Assembly: GCA_009693835.1 (NCBI GenBank) | Contig: SHWM01000026.1 | Location: forward strand, 1-34,073 | Direction of reading: 5' to 3' | DNA length: 34,073 bases | Source: Alphaproteobacteria bacterium | GTDB lineage: Bacteria > Pseudomonadota > Alphaproteobacteria > UBA11222 | In this document: one piece after another, positions 27,642 through 34,073 of the stretch | How the letters are laid out: every line of letters begins with the position of its first letter | Numbering within the stretch: the stretch's first letter is position 1 | Made by a program: the position numbers and the translations under genes | Notes under the pieces: generated by a model | What the model was told of the DNA's origin: nothing | Databases searched by the model: none | The model's input: the letters and a program-made list of their open reading frames with translations, nothing else

Positions 27642-28052
27642 TCATCCGAGCGCCCTGGTGCGGATATTGAGCTGCCCCGCCAGACCCGCGTTCCGGTGTT
27701 TTTCAATGGCCTGATATTCCGGCGACATAAACATGTTCCGGATGGACTCCAGTGACGGATATTCCACCAGCGCCACCATATCCCAGTTTTCCTCAACCTC
27801 GCCCAACAGCAGCCCCGTCACATTGCCGGCAAAAACCGCCTTTCCACCGACAGCGCGGATGCAGGCCTGCACGCCCGCTGCATAGCGCTGATAGGCCTCC
27901 CGGCCGGACAAATGCGCATCCGTGCCATCGGCATAGGCGGCCTTTTCCCTGAATTTCAGCAGATTGACCATCACAAAAGGTCCCTCATCCGCCGCGCCAA
28001 AGAACGCCTCGAGCTGTTCCGGCGCGGGGGTAACGGCATTGACTACTTTCAT
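27642..28052 (-). CDS. DUF1330 family protein (dimeric alpha-beta barrel type)
   Basis: 136 residues. GPFVMVNLLKFREKA, then YQRYAAGVQACI and a late WDMVALVEYPSLES with EYQAIEKHR are typical of the DUF1330/NIPSNAP-like fold. Function in the family is unknown; some act as small dimeric enzymes or stress proteins. GGGGAT lies upstream of the start. The conserved regulatory module at 28145-28266 faces this gene, matching the module that faces the aldehyde dehydrogenase, so the two may be co-regulated (inference). Confidence 0.85.
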   Translation of the reverse strand: MKVVNAVTPAPEQLEAFFGAADEGPFVMVNLLKFREKAAYADGTDAHLSGREAYQRYAAGVQACIRAVGGKAVFAGNVTGLLLGEVEENWDMVALVEYPSLESIRNMFMSPEYQAIEKHRNAGLAGQLNIRTRALG

Positions 28053-28144
28053 TTCTGTTTATCCCCGCCTTATGCATGATGCGGGCAAAACTGAGACAGA
28101 TTCAGCGCGCGATCAATGGCGCACATGTCCCTGGACCAATTCCC

Positions 28145-28266
28145 TTTATGATTAAGCCGAGGGGTTCAATCATAAATGGTAAAATTGTTCTAAATTATTG
28201 AATCGACCATGGTTTACGGGCCAGACGGGATAGCCTGAGGCAATTCCATCTGATCCGAACATGGTC
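28145..28266 (-). promoter_or_regulatory. Regulatory module copy 1 (palindrome, TAGAACAATT box, distal 20-bp site)
   Basis: Read on the minus strand, a 20-bp site (28266-28247, GACCATGTTCGGATCAGATG) is followed 54 nt later by TAGAACAATT (28192-28183) and then a 32-bp imperfect palindrome (28176-28145) with TTTATGATTGA and AATCATAAA ends. The same elements in the same order occur on the plus strand at 29110-29225. TATGAT within the palindrome is a possible -10. The module points at the DUF1330 gene (start 28052). Confidence 0.65.
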
Positions 28267-28559
28267 TGGCCAGCGGCGTACGAGGTGCAACGCTTCAACC
28301 TGCGGCCAATGTCCCCGTGGTACCTGTTCCTGGAACGGGGTTTCCCCTTAGAAGAGTGTGTTTGTTCACATATTGTTTCAAGCCTTTCGGACTGGTCAGC
28401 GTCCTTGGTCGAAAAAGCGTTTTGTAATGAATATTTTTCATTTTCTTCATTGTTTTTTAATTGTGCGCCCTTATATGAAATCTATGGCAGAGAATACTGC
28501 AGCGCTATTCGAGAATATATCGCAGCGCAAAATTGATGAACCGGACGATGGAGGGCGAC
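28267..28559 (+). promoter_or_regulatory. Leader region of the small-peptide genes
   Basis: 293 nt before the first small gene. Positions about 28425-28490 are T- and A-rich, unlike the neighbourhood, and include TTGTTT and TATATG, which could be a promoter. GGGG-TTT-CCCC near 28336-28347 is a small hairpin. A 91-codon open frame at 28261-28536 crosses the region but has no ribosome site and overlaps the conserved distal site. Confidence 0.35.
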
Positions 28560-28682
28560 ATGAACATTACTTTATCAAGTCTAGATGCCAGTGAACTGCA
28601 TGGAAAGATATTCAATATTGGCTTCTCCGTCTATGCGCTAGCGATTCTGGCGCAGGCGATCCGTAGCTACAATCTGGTCTAG
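28560..28682 (+). CDS. 40-residue single-TM peptide A
   Basis: The ATG has GGAGG 6 nt upstream. The peptide has a polar N terminus and one hydrophobic helix (about 19-34). It contains SELH and, 18 residues after that His, a Gln in LAQAI. In light-harvesting beta polypeptides a similar ELH is followed after 18 residues by the bacteriochlorophyll-binding His, so the spacing matches with Gln in place of His. This is a weak resemblance, and no photosynthesis gene is in the window. It is the first of three tandem genes of the same size. I do not recognise the family. Confidence 0.6.
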   Translation: MNITLSSLDASELHGKIFNIGFSVYALAILAQAIRSYNLV

Positions 28683-28726
28683 TGCCAGGGAAATTTGCGG
28701 CAACGCAATATAACAGGATGACGAAA

Positions 28727-28846
28727 ATGAGACAGAACATTATTCAGGGACAGCGGGAAGAACTGGCAGTAAACGCAGTACGCGCGGTCCTCGTAATTTG
28801 GGCCATCGCGGCAATACTGCAGGGCGCAGTCTGGTTCACGGCGTAG
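28727..28846 (+). CDS. 39-residue single-TM peptide B
   Basis: The start has AGGA 7-8 nt upstream; an ATG three codons earlier is possible. A charged N-terminal part (GQREEL) is followed by one hydrophobic helix (about 14-37) with Trp residues near its end. Without gaps it aligns to peptide A from the Glu-Leu pair: Ala, Ala and Gln fall at the same distances, which suggests the two are diverged paralogues (weak). It is 44 nt after gene A. Confidence 0.6.
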   Translation: MRQNIIQGQREELAVNAVRAVLVIWAIAAILQGAVWFTA

Positions 28847-28880
28847 CAGACCGCCATCCGATTTAAGGAAGGAGCGTATC

Positions 28881-29000
28881 ATGGCTCATTTGATGACGAA
28901 ATTTGGTGAAATGGTTCACGTGGCTGTTCCCGCCGTAGCCGGCGGGCTGTTGTGGGGCTATCTGGCCTCCGCCATGGTGTATGGGACCCTTAGCGTCTGA
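28881..29000 (+). CDS. 39-residue single-TM peptide C
   Basis: AGGAG lies 6-7 nt upstream of the ATG. The helix at about 13-36 is rich in Gly, Ala and Val (VAGGLLWGYLASAM). It starts 34 nt after gene B and is followed by a strong terminator at 29062-29096. It is too short for most gene finders. Three such peptides in a row with separate ribosome sites suggest subunits of a small membrane assembly or accessory subunits of a larger enzyme (inference). Confidence 0.62.
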   Translation: MAHLMTKFGEMVHVAVPAVAGGLLWGYLASAMVYGTLSV

Positions 29001-29061
29001 TTTAGCTGCGGGAGATTACCTTCGCCCCCAACCCTCCCCCCTCGGGATCGAAGGCCACTTT

Positions 29062-29096
29062 AACGCCGGAGCGCATATCGCCCCGGCGTTTTTTTA
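29062..29096 (+). terminator. Strong intrinsic terminator after the small-peptide genes
   Basis: The 12-bp stem AACGCCGGAGCG / CGCCCCGGCGTT has one mismatch, a 5-nt loop and a run of T residues after it. It closes the three-gene unit. Confidence 0.88.
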
Positions 29097-29109
29097 TGCA
29101 AAACGCCAA

Positions 29110-29225
29110 GACCATGTTCGGATCAGATGAAATCGGCCGGGCGACCCCATCTGATCCGCACGGGTCTGTGTAGTAATCTAGAACAATTCAACTTTTATGA
29201 TTGAGCCGGTTGGTTCAATCATAAA
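29110..29225 (+). promoter_or_regulatory. Regulatory module copy 2, facing the aldehyde dehydrogenase
   Basis: The 20-bp site at 29110-29129 is identical to copy 1 (reverse strand 28247-28266). TAGAACAATT is at 29179-29188, 49 nt later, and the 32-bp palindrome is at 29194-29225. An additional partial site (CATCTGATCCG at 29148-29158) is inverted relative to the first and makes an 11-bp stem with it. The module ends 138 nt before the aldehyde dehydrogenase start. The spacer sequences differ between the copies while the boxes are kept, as expected for protein-binding sites. Confidence 0.65.
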
Positions 29226-29363
29226 TGGAGTTGCTCTAACGGATGGGCTAGCCGGAATTGGCCTGGTTTGATAATGTCCAGGCTGGGCGGACCGTGATGA
29301 ACCGCGGTCCTGATCAGTTAAGAACAGTATCCATAACCATTCACAGGGCAGAGGGAGATTACC

Positions 29364-30860
29364 ATGGCTGCGAAGACACTCGAAGACTGGCAGAAAATGC
29401 GCGATGGCCTGAGCTATCGCAGTCAGGCGTTTATTGATGGCAAATATGTAGACGCGGTTTCCGGAAAAACCTTTGAGACCATCAGCCCGATTGACGGGCG
29501 CGTACTGGCCAATGTCGCCGAATGCGACAAAGCGGACGTGGATATTGCCGTCAAGGCGGCGCGGCGCGCCTTCGAGGCAGGCAAATGGTCCGAGGCGTCC
29601 CCTACCTACCGCAAATCGGTATTGCTGAAACTGGCCAATCTGGTCCGTGAAAATTCAGAAGAACTGGCCCTGCTGGAAACCCTGGACATGGGCAAACCCG
29701 TTATGCAGGCAAAAAATCTGGACATGTACAGCGTCGCCAACAATTTTCAGTGGTATGGCGAAGCCATCGACAAGATTTACGACGAAATTGCGCCCACCGG
29801 TCCCGCCGGGCTGGGCCTGATCACACGCGAACCCCTTGGCGTGATTGGCGCCGTGGTGCCGTGGAATTTCCCGCTGATGATGGCGGCGTGGAAACTGGCG
29901 CCCATGCTGGCGACCGGTAACAGCGTCGTGCTGAAACCGGCCGAACAATCGCCCCTGACCGCCATTCGCATGGCCGAGCTGGCGATACAGGCCGGCATCC
30001 CGGAGGGCGTGCTGAACGTTCTGCCCGGCTATGGGGAAACCGCGGGCCAGGCGCTTGGCATGCATATGGATGTGGACGCCATTTCGTTCACCGGATCGAC
30101 CGAGGTTGGCAAATATTTCCTGCAATATTCCGGCAAATCGAACATGAAAGCGATCTGGCTGGAATGCGGCGGAAAATCCCCCAACATCATCATGAAGGAC
30201 GCGCCCAACCTGGATGCAGCGGCGCAGGCGGCCGGCATGGCCATCTTTTTCAATTCCGGTCAGGTATGCCTGGCCAGCTCCCGGTTGCTGGTGGAAGAAG
30301 GCATCAAGGACGAGTTCCTGGAAAAAGTGAAGGCCGTAGGGCAGATGATGCAGCCCGGTGATCCGCTGGACCCGAAAACGTCGATGGGCACGATGGTGGA
30401 CAAGACGCAAACCAAGCGCGTGATGGGCTATATCGAAGCCGGTCAGAAAGAAGGCGCGAAGCTCGTCATGGGCGGCAAACAGGTGCGTCAGAACACCGGT
30501 GGCGAATATATCGAGCCAACAATCTTCGACAATGTGAAAAACAATATGAAGATTGCGCAGGAAGAAATCTTCGGCCCCGTGCTGTCGACCCTGACCTTCA
30601 ACACCCCGGAAGAAGCGCTGCAGATCGCCAATGATTCGATCTATGGCCTGTATGCCAATCTATGGACCAATGATCTGACCAAGGCGCACAAGATGGCCCG
30701 CAAAATCCGCGCCGGTTCGGTGAATATCAACAATACCGGCGGCGGCGGCATTTCGATGCCTTTCGGCGGCTACAAGCAGTCTGGCATTGGCCGCGATGGT
30801 TCGCTGCATGCGCTGGAAAAATTCACCCAGATCAAGGCGACCTATATCGCCCTGCCATAG
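29364..30860 (+). CDS. NAD(P)-dependent aldehyde dehydrogenase, PuuC-like
   Basis: 498 residues. Catalytic Glu267 is in WLECGGKSPN and Cys302 in NSGQVCLASSR; PWNFP at 167-171 and FTGSTEVG at 242-249 are cofactor segments. The sequence resembles gamma-glutamyl-gamma-aminobutyraldehyde dehydrogenase (PuuC) and related aldehyde dehydrogenases. It could oxidise the aldehyde made from a P450-produced terminal alcohol or a polyamine-derived aldehyde. GAGGGAG lies upstream of the start. A bidirectional terminator follows. Confidence 0.93.
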   Translation: MAAKTLEDWQKMRDGLSYRSQAFIDGKYVDAVSGKTFETISPIDGRVLANVAECDKADVDIAVKAARRAFEAGKWSEASPTYRKSVLLKLANLVRENSEELALLETLDMGKPVMQAKNLDMYSVANNFQWYGEAIDKIYDEIAPTGPAGLGLITREPLGVIGAVVPWNFPLMMAAWKLAPMLATGNSVVLKPAEQSPLTAIRMAELAIQAGIPEGVLNVLPGYGETAGQALGMHMDVDAISFTGSTEVGKYFLQYSGKSNMKAIWLECGGKSPNIIMKDAPNLDAAAQAAGMAIFFNSGQVCLASSRLLVEEGIKDEFLEKVKAVGQMMQPGDPLDPKTSMGTMVDKTQTKRVMGYIEAGQKEGAKLVMGGKQVRQNTGGEYIEPTIFDNVKNNMKIAQEEIFGPVLSTLTFNTPEEALQIANDSIYGLYANLWTNDLTKAHKMARKIRAGSVNINNTGGGGISMPFGGYKQSGIGRDGSLHALEKFTQIKATYIALP

Positions 30861-30873
30861 TCCCGATAATGAC

Positions 30874-30909
30874 AAAAAAGGCCGGTTTCGAAAGAAGCCG
30901 GCCTTTTTT
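30874..30909. terminator. Bidirectional intrinsic terminator
   Basis: AAAAAAGGCCGG and CCGGCCTTTTTT are exact reverse complements around a 12-nt loop. It serves the aldehyde dehydrogenase on the plus strand and the DUF4399 unit on the minus strand. Confidence 0.9.
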
Positions 30910-30915
30910 GTGCGT

Positions 30916-31343
30916 CTATTTTACGTTGATGGTGATGGGCGCGGAGGCGACCGGCGGCTTGTGCGGGATATGATTGTGATCACCCAGCAGTAATTGCAGC
31001 GTATGCTTGCCGGGTGGCAGCGCAATCATCGCCTCTGTCTGGCCGCCGCCAAAATGCAGATGATGCTCGTCCTTGGATATGGCTTCATCAAGCGCCGCCC
31101 CCTCTGGCAGGGGTGCGTCCACAAACAAATGATGATGCCCGGTATTTTCCTTCACGACCCCGGCCGGCGCCACGCCCATGCCGCCAAGGCCGAACTGAAC
31201 CATCACGGGTGAACTGACCGTGGCGCCGTTCGGCGGGCTGATAATGTAAACCATCGCCCCCGCCGGCGCGGGTGTTTCCCCCGCATGGGCGGCAACCCCC
31301 AGAAATAACCCGCCGCCACAACAGCGCCTATCATCAGTTTCAT
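30916..31343 (-). pseudogene. DUF4399 periplasmic protein, frameshifted in its signal peptide
   Basis: The conserved domain (about 110 residues, with PAGVVKENTGHHHL, HFGGGQTEA and GKHTLQLLLGDHNH) is open from 31254 to 30916. The expected start is the ATG at 31343: it overlaps the racemase stop (TAATG) and has AAGGAG upstream, and it encodes MKLMIGAVVAAG. The rest of the signal peptide (FLGVAAHAGETPAPAG) is in the other frame, so one base appears to be missing near 31305-31310. Function of the domain is unknown; its His-rich surface suggests metal binding. Without a signal the remaining frame would start at Met in the cytoplasm. A sequencing error is possible. Confidence 0.75.
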
Positions 31344-32005
31344 TATATATTCTCCTTGTGATCGATCAGCGCCAAAGCGGCGCGAAATCCGGTTTCGGGG
31401 CTGCTCCAGATGGGAACAGTAAGTTCCGGGCAATAGGCGGCGGCGCCCTGCATGGATGCCTGCGCCAGCAGAATGAGATCGGCCGTCAGCGCCGCGCCGC
31501 GCAGGCCGCGCGCCACCTCCCGGTGGTAGGCCTCCATGTCGCCCCGTTCAAAAAATTTCCATGCCCCCGCGAACAGATGTTCATGCACCGTCACGCCGGG
31601 GCGTTCTATATCTGCGGCGGAGGAGCGCACCAGCGCCACGGCGGATGACAACGCTGTCGAAAGCGCGGCGCACACGGCGATATGGCTGGCCTGCAGCACG
31701 GCACTATCCGCCATCGGACGATCTATGCGCATGACGGGAACTGGCGAATCCCTGTCAAAAATTTCGGCCAGCGGGCCGAGCGTGGAACAGGTGCAGACCA
31801 GCGCGCCTGTACCGCCGCCAACGATTTCTGAAAACGCGCTGAAGGTTTGCGCCTCCACTGCCGAATTTATGCCGCCCTGGCACAGGGCGGCCGCCAGCAG
31901 ATCTTCGCGCACCACATGGCGTATCGCCAATCCCGGCGCCAGCCTGTCACGCAGACCATCAAAGGTGGCGATATGCACTGGAGATGTATGCAGGAAGACC
32001 AGCAT
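31343..32005 (-). CDS. Aspartate/glutamate racemase-family protein
   Basis: 220 residues from the ATG at 32005; the longer frame runs back into the transaldolase gene. The active-site segment CTCSTLGPLAE (Cys71, Cys73) and a second Cys in AAYCPEL near the end (followed by SSPETGFRAAL) match the Asp/Glu/hydantoin racemase fold, with two Cys as acid and base. It lies 23 nt after transaldolase and shares a base with the DUF4399 start. The substrate is unknown. Confidence 0.78.
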   Translation of the reverse strand: MLVFLHTSPVHIATFDGLRDRLAPGLAIRHVVREDLLAAALCQGGINSAVEAQTFSAFSEIVGGGTGALVCTCSTLGPLAEIFDRDSPVPVMRIDRPMADSAVLQASHIAVCAALSTALSSAVALVRSSAADIERPGVTVHEHLFAGAWKFFERGDMEAYHREVARGLRGAALTADLILLAQASMQGAAAYCPELTVPIWSSPETGFRAALALIDHKENI

Positions 32006-32028
32006 TCGGAGGCCCCAGCAAGTGCGAG

Positions 32029-32685
32029 TTAAAGAATTTTCTGCCCGCTTTTTTCCCAGTCGGCCAGAAACGCCGCTATGCCCGCATCGGTGAGCGGATG
32101 GCGGATGATCTGGCGCAGGACATTGGGCGGAATCGTGCACACATCAGCGCCAATCCGCGCCGCTTCGAGAACATGCGCCGGATGACGAACCGAAGCCACC
32201 AGAATTTCTGTCTCCAGCGCGGGATAATTATCAAAAATATCGCGTATGTCCGCTATCAGCTCCATGCCGTCCTGACTGATGTCATCCAGCCGCCCGACAA
32301 AGGGCGACACAAACGCTGCGCCCGCCTTGGCGGCCAGCAGCGCTTGATTGGCGGAAAAGCACAGGGTCACATTGACCATCACGCCTTCATTGGCAAGCGC
32401 CCGGCAGGCTTTCAGCCCGTCCCACGTCATCGGCACCTTGATGGCGATATTGCTGGCGACGGCGCGCAGCTTTTCGGCCTCCCGCAACATGCCCGCCGTA
32501 TCCAGCGCCGTCACCTCGGCACTGACCGGCCCCGATACCAGGGCGCAGATTTCGCGCAGCGATTCGATAAAATCGCCGCCCGCCTTGGCTACCAGAGAAG
32601 GATTGGTGGTCACGCCATCCACCATGCCGGTGGCGGCGAGGTCCCGGATTTCAGCGAGATCGGCAGTATCGACAAAAAATTTCAT
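32029..32685 (-). CDS. tal: Transaldolase / fructose-6-phosphate aldolase-like
   Basis: 218 residues, the short bacterial transaldolase type. [13 protein letters not shown] opens the barrel, GVTTNPSLV follows and the Schiff-base Lys83 is in [10 protein letters not shown]. It transfers dihydroxyacetone units in the pentose phosphate pathway, or acts as an F6P aldolase. Its position next to priA is common in alphaproteobacteria. The start lies 30 nt from the left copy of the repeat that flanks hicBA. Confidence 0.93.
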   Translation of the reverse strand: MKFFVDTADLAEIRDLAATGMVDGVTTNPSLVAKAGGDFIESLREICALVSGPVSAEVTALDTAGMLREAEKLRAVASNIAIKVPMTWDGLKACRALANEGVMVNVTLCFSANQALLAAKAGAAFVSPFVGRLDDISQDGMELIADIRDIFDNYPALETEILVASVRHPAHVLEAARIGADVCTIPPNVLRQIIRHPLTDAGIAAFLADWEKSGQKIL

Positions 32686-32691
32686 GCACGG

Positions 32692-32749
32692 ACCGCTTCA
32701 TGTTTGTGAGGGTTGGCGCAATATAGAGCATGGATTCGCCCGAGGCTAC
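32692..32749 (+). repeat. Left direct repeat, duplicate of the priA start region
   Basis: Positions 32716-32749 are identical over 34 bp to 33239-33272, and the similarity extends left to 32692 (ATGTTTG and the spacing are kept). It contains ATGGATTCGCCC, the first codons of priA, then leaves the priA sequence. It marks the left edge of the inserted hicBA cassette. Confidence 0.88.
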
Positions 32750-32760
32750 CCGACTAGGGA

Positions 32761-32967
32761 TTAAAGCTCGCCTTCATCGATTCCGGCAACTTTCATAAGG
32801 TGCCTGAGAAGACCTATCTTTAAGGCCGCGCTCCCGTGAACGGGAACAGAAATCCGAACCAGGCTTCCCGCTTTCGCGTATATGTGATGGCTGCCTTTCG
32901 TTCGCCGCCATTCCCACCCTTTCCGCTCGAGCAGTATTATGAAATCCTTACCGGAAACGGATTTCAC
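32761..32967 (-). CDS. hicA: HicA toxin, mRNA interferase
   Basis: 68 residues of the HicA double-stranded-RNA-binding-like fold. The catalytic His is in GSHHIY (residues 25-30), and the tail [15 protein letters not shown] is typical. It cleaves mRNA when not bound by HicB. It overlaps the HicB stop by ATGA. Here the antitoxin gene comes first, the reverse of E. coli hicAB. Confidence 0.9.
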   Translation of the reverse strand: MKSVSGKDFIILLERKGWEWRRTKGSHHIYAKAGSLVRISVPVHGSAALKIGLLRHLMKVAGIDEGEL

Positions 32968-33167
32968 ACGGCAATCTCCAAAATCCTGTCCGTTCCTGTT
33001 ATTTCGATGTCTTTTATGTCAACTGACAAGCACCCTTCAACCGCTTCGTAAATATTGCCAAGAAGCTCGTCAAACGTCTCCCCCTGCGTGACGCAACCGG
33101 GTATGGCAGGGACTTCGGCCCAGAAACCGCCTTCCTCCGCCTCATGAATGATTACTTTCAATTTCAT
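32964..33167 (-). CDS. hicB: HicB antitoxin
   Basis: 67 residues of the HicB partial RNase H-like fold: [24 protein letters not shown] is the usual signature (residues about 11-33). It has no obvious DNA-binding domain at its C terminus. GAGGTGATC precedes the start. A near-perfect palindrome ATTAAACTTAAT at 33198-33209 upstream may be the operator of the pair (inference). Confidence 0.9.
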   Translation of the reverse strand: MKLKVIIHEAEEGGFWAEVPAIPGCVTQGETFDELLGNIYEAVEGCLSVDIKDIEITGTDRILEIAV

Positions 33168-33197
33168 AAGATCACCTCACATTTATTGCGTCACCAT

Positions 33198-33209
33198 ATT
33201 AAACTTAAT
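33198..33209 (-). promoter_or_regulatory. Candidate hicBA operator/promoter
   Basis: The near-palindrome ATTAAACTTAAT lies 30 nt upstream of the hicB start in an AT-rich stretch unlike the surrounding sequence. Toxin-antitoxin pairs often bind such sites. Confidence 0.4.
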
Positions 33210-33214
33210 CGGGG

Positions 33215-33272
33215 ATCGCTTTATGTTTGCCGGATATCGCGCAATATAGAGCATGGATTCGCCCGAGGCTAC
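33215..33272 (+). repeat. Right direct repeat, covering the native priA start
   Basis: The partner of 32692-32749, starting 523 bp to its right. It covers the priA leader and its first six codons (the seventh partly), so priA is intact. Confidence 0.88.
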
Positions 33273-34073
33273 ACTCACCCGTTCACGCATTGCCGCCGTG
33301 CTGCTGCCGCTGCCGCTGGCGGGGCCGTATGATTATACGGTTCCGGCGGGCTTAAATCTGCAGCCCGGCGATCTGGTGACGATCCCCCTGGGCGCGCGTC
33401 AGATGGTTGGGGTGGTGTGGGGTGGCGCACACGGTAGCGTCGATCCGCTGAAGCTGAAGCCAGTTCGGGCAAAACTCGATCTCCCGCCGCTGCCTGGTGA
33501 TCTGCGGCGTTTCATCGACTGGGTGGCGGACTATACGCTGGCGCCCCCCGGGGCGGTGCTGCGGCTGGCGATGCGCGCACCTGCCGCCATGCACACGCCG
33601 CAGCGCCCGCAGATAGCGTATCGCGCGGGGCCGCCGCCGGCAAAAATGACGCCCGCGCGCCAACGCGTGCTGGCCCGTGCGGCTGAGACGCCCCTTGGCC
33701 CTGCCGATCTGGCCAGGGCAACGGGTGTCAGTTTGTCTGTCGTTCGCGGCTTGATTGATGCGGGAGCCTTATTACCCGTCGCTGCGGCGCCCGCCATCGG
33801 CTTGACTACGCCGCGGGCGGATCATGCGGGCCCCATCCTTTCAACACAGCAGATGCAGGCGGCGCGCGCGCTGTGTGATGCGGTGCGGGCGCAAAAATAT
33901 TCCTGCACCCTGCTGCAGGGCGTGACAGGTTCGGGCAAGACCGAGGTTTATTTCGAAGCCATCGCCGAAACATTGCGCCAGGGCAGACAGGCGCTGGTTT
34001 TGCTGCCCGAAATTGCCTTGACGGCGCAGTTTCTGCACCGCTTTGAGGCGCGCTTTGGCGTGGCCCCTGCGGA
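33253..34073 (+). CDS. priA: Primosomal protein N' (replication restart helicase), 5' part
   Basis: About 273 codons, cut by the window edge; the full family length is about 700-750. The N-terminal DNA-binding domain shows PYDYTVPAGL and GDLVTIPLGAR. The helicase domain begins with the Walker A motif GVTGSGKT at 223-230, then LVLLPEIALTAQ. PriA reloads the replisome at stalled forks. The ATG at 33253 lies within the right direct repeat. No strong ribosome site is visible. Confidence 0.93.
   Translation, partial: MDSPEATLTRSRIAAVLLPLPLAGPYDYTVPAGLNLQPGDLVTIPLGARQMVGVVWGGAHGSVDPLKLKPVRAKLDLPPLPGDLRRFIDWVADYTLAPPGAVLRLAMRAPAAMHTPQRPQIAYRAGPPPAKMTPARQRVLARAAETPLGPADLARATGVSLSVVRGLIDAGALLPVAAAPAIGLTTPRADHAGPILSTQQMQAARALCDAVRAQKYSCTLLQGVTGSGKTEVYFEAIAETLRQGRQALVLLPEIALTAQFLHRFEARFGVAPA

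Noticed and set aside
28261..28536. A 91-codon open frame upstream of the small-peptide genes
   Set aside because: It has no ribosome site, starts within the conserved 20-bp site and crosses AT-rich leader sequence; no recognisable domain.
28560..29000. Calling the small peptides true light-harvesting antenna subunits
   Set aside because: The pigment-binding His is absent, peptides B and C lack the family pattern, and no photosynthesis gene is in the window.
28145..29225. A small transposon with the paired modules as terminal inverted repeats
   Set aside because: Only short boxes are conserved and the spacers differ, no target duplication is visible, and the ends face promoters of flanking genes. 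Binding sites explain it better.

Overview
The window looks like a chromosomal segment of an alphaproteobacterium. The divergent pair transaldolase (32029-32685, minus) and priA (33253 to the right edge, plus) is an arrangement I associate with alphaproteobacteria. The high-GC codon use, the C-rich/G-rich intergenic palindromes and the set of hydrophobic-compound catabolic genes (CYP153-type P450, ferredoxin, Baeyer-Villiger monooxygenase, amidohydrolases, LLM flavoenzymes) fit the same group. I cannot name a genus. I saw no rRNA, tRNA, CRISPR array or transposase.

Region 1 (1-10105, all minus strand) is the most unusual part. A PmrA/QseB-like response regulator and its histidine kinase lie directly upstream of nine tightly packed genes. 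In transcription order these encode a HAD-IB phosphatase, a class III aminotransferase, an arginase-fold protein, a small four-TM DMT protein, a membrane fatty-acid desaturase, a cyclopropane-fatty-acid-synthase-like methyltransferase, an alpha/beta hydrolase with Cys in place of the nucleophilic Ser, a GNAT/FemAB-like acyltransferase and a second small DMT protein. Most junctions overlap (ATGA, TGATG) or are a few bases long. The two DMT proteins resemble the ArnE/ArnF flippase pair. A tandem 11-nt-period direct repeat sits between the kinase gene and the first biosynthetic gene, as expected for an OmpR-family binding site. I infer an undescribed amine-containing, acyl-modified envelope lipid (or lipid-like metabolite) under two-component control.

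Region 2 (10259-27554) is catabolic: an atypical SDR, two LLM monooxygenases, a YghU-like GST, CYP153-like P450 plus 2Fe-2S ferredoxin plus Baeyer-Villiger monooxygenase, a CmcJ/NvfI-like protein, two coupled amidohydrolases, an iron-type alcohol dehydrogenase and two formylglycine-type sulfatases of different motif classes around a small membrane protein. Together they suggest hydroxylation, Baeyer-Villiger oxidation, ring or C-C cleavage, alcohol oxidation and desulfation of a hydrophobic substrate.

Region 3 (27642-30909) has a DUF1330 gene, three successive ~40-residue single-TM peptides with their own ribosome sites and a shared terminator, and a PuuC-like aldehyde dehydrogenase. Two copies of a conserved regulatory module (a 32-bp palindrome, a TAGAACAATT box and a perfectly conserved 20-bp distal site) lie in opposite orientations on either side of the small genes, facing outward toward DUF1330 and the aldehyde dehydrogenase.

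Region 4 (30916-34073) holds a frameshifted DUF4399 gene, an Asp/Glu-racemase-like gene, transaldolase, a hicBA toxin-antitoxin cassette and the 5' part of priA. The hicBA cassette is flanked by a direct repeat that duplicates the start of priA, marking it as a recent insertion.
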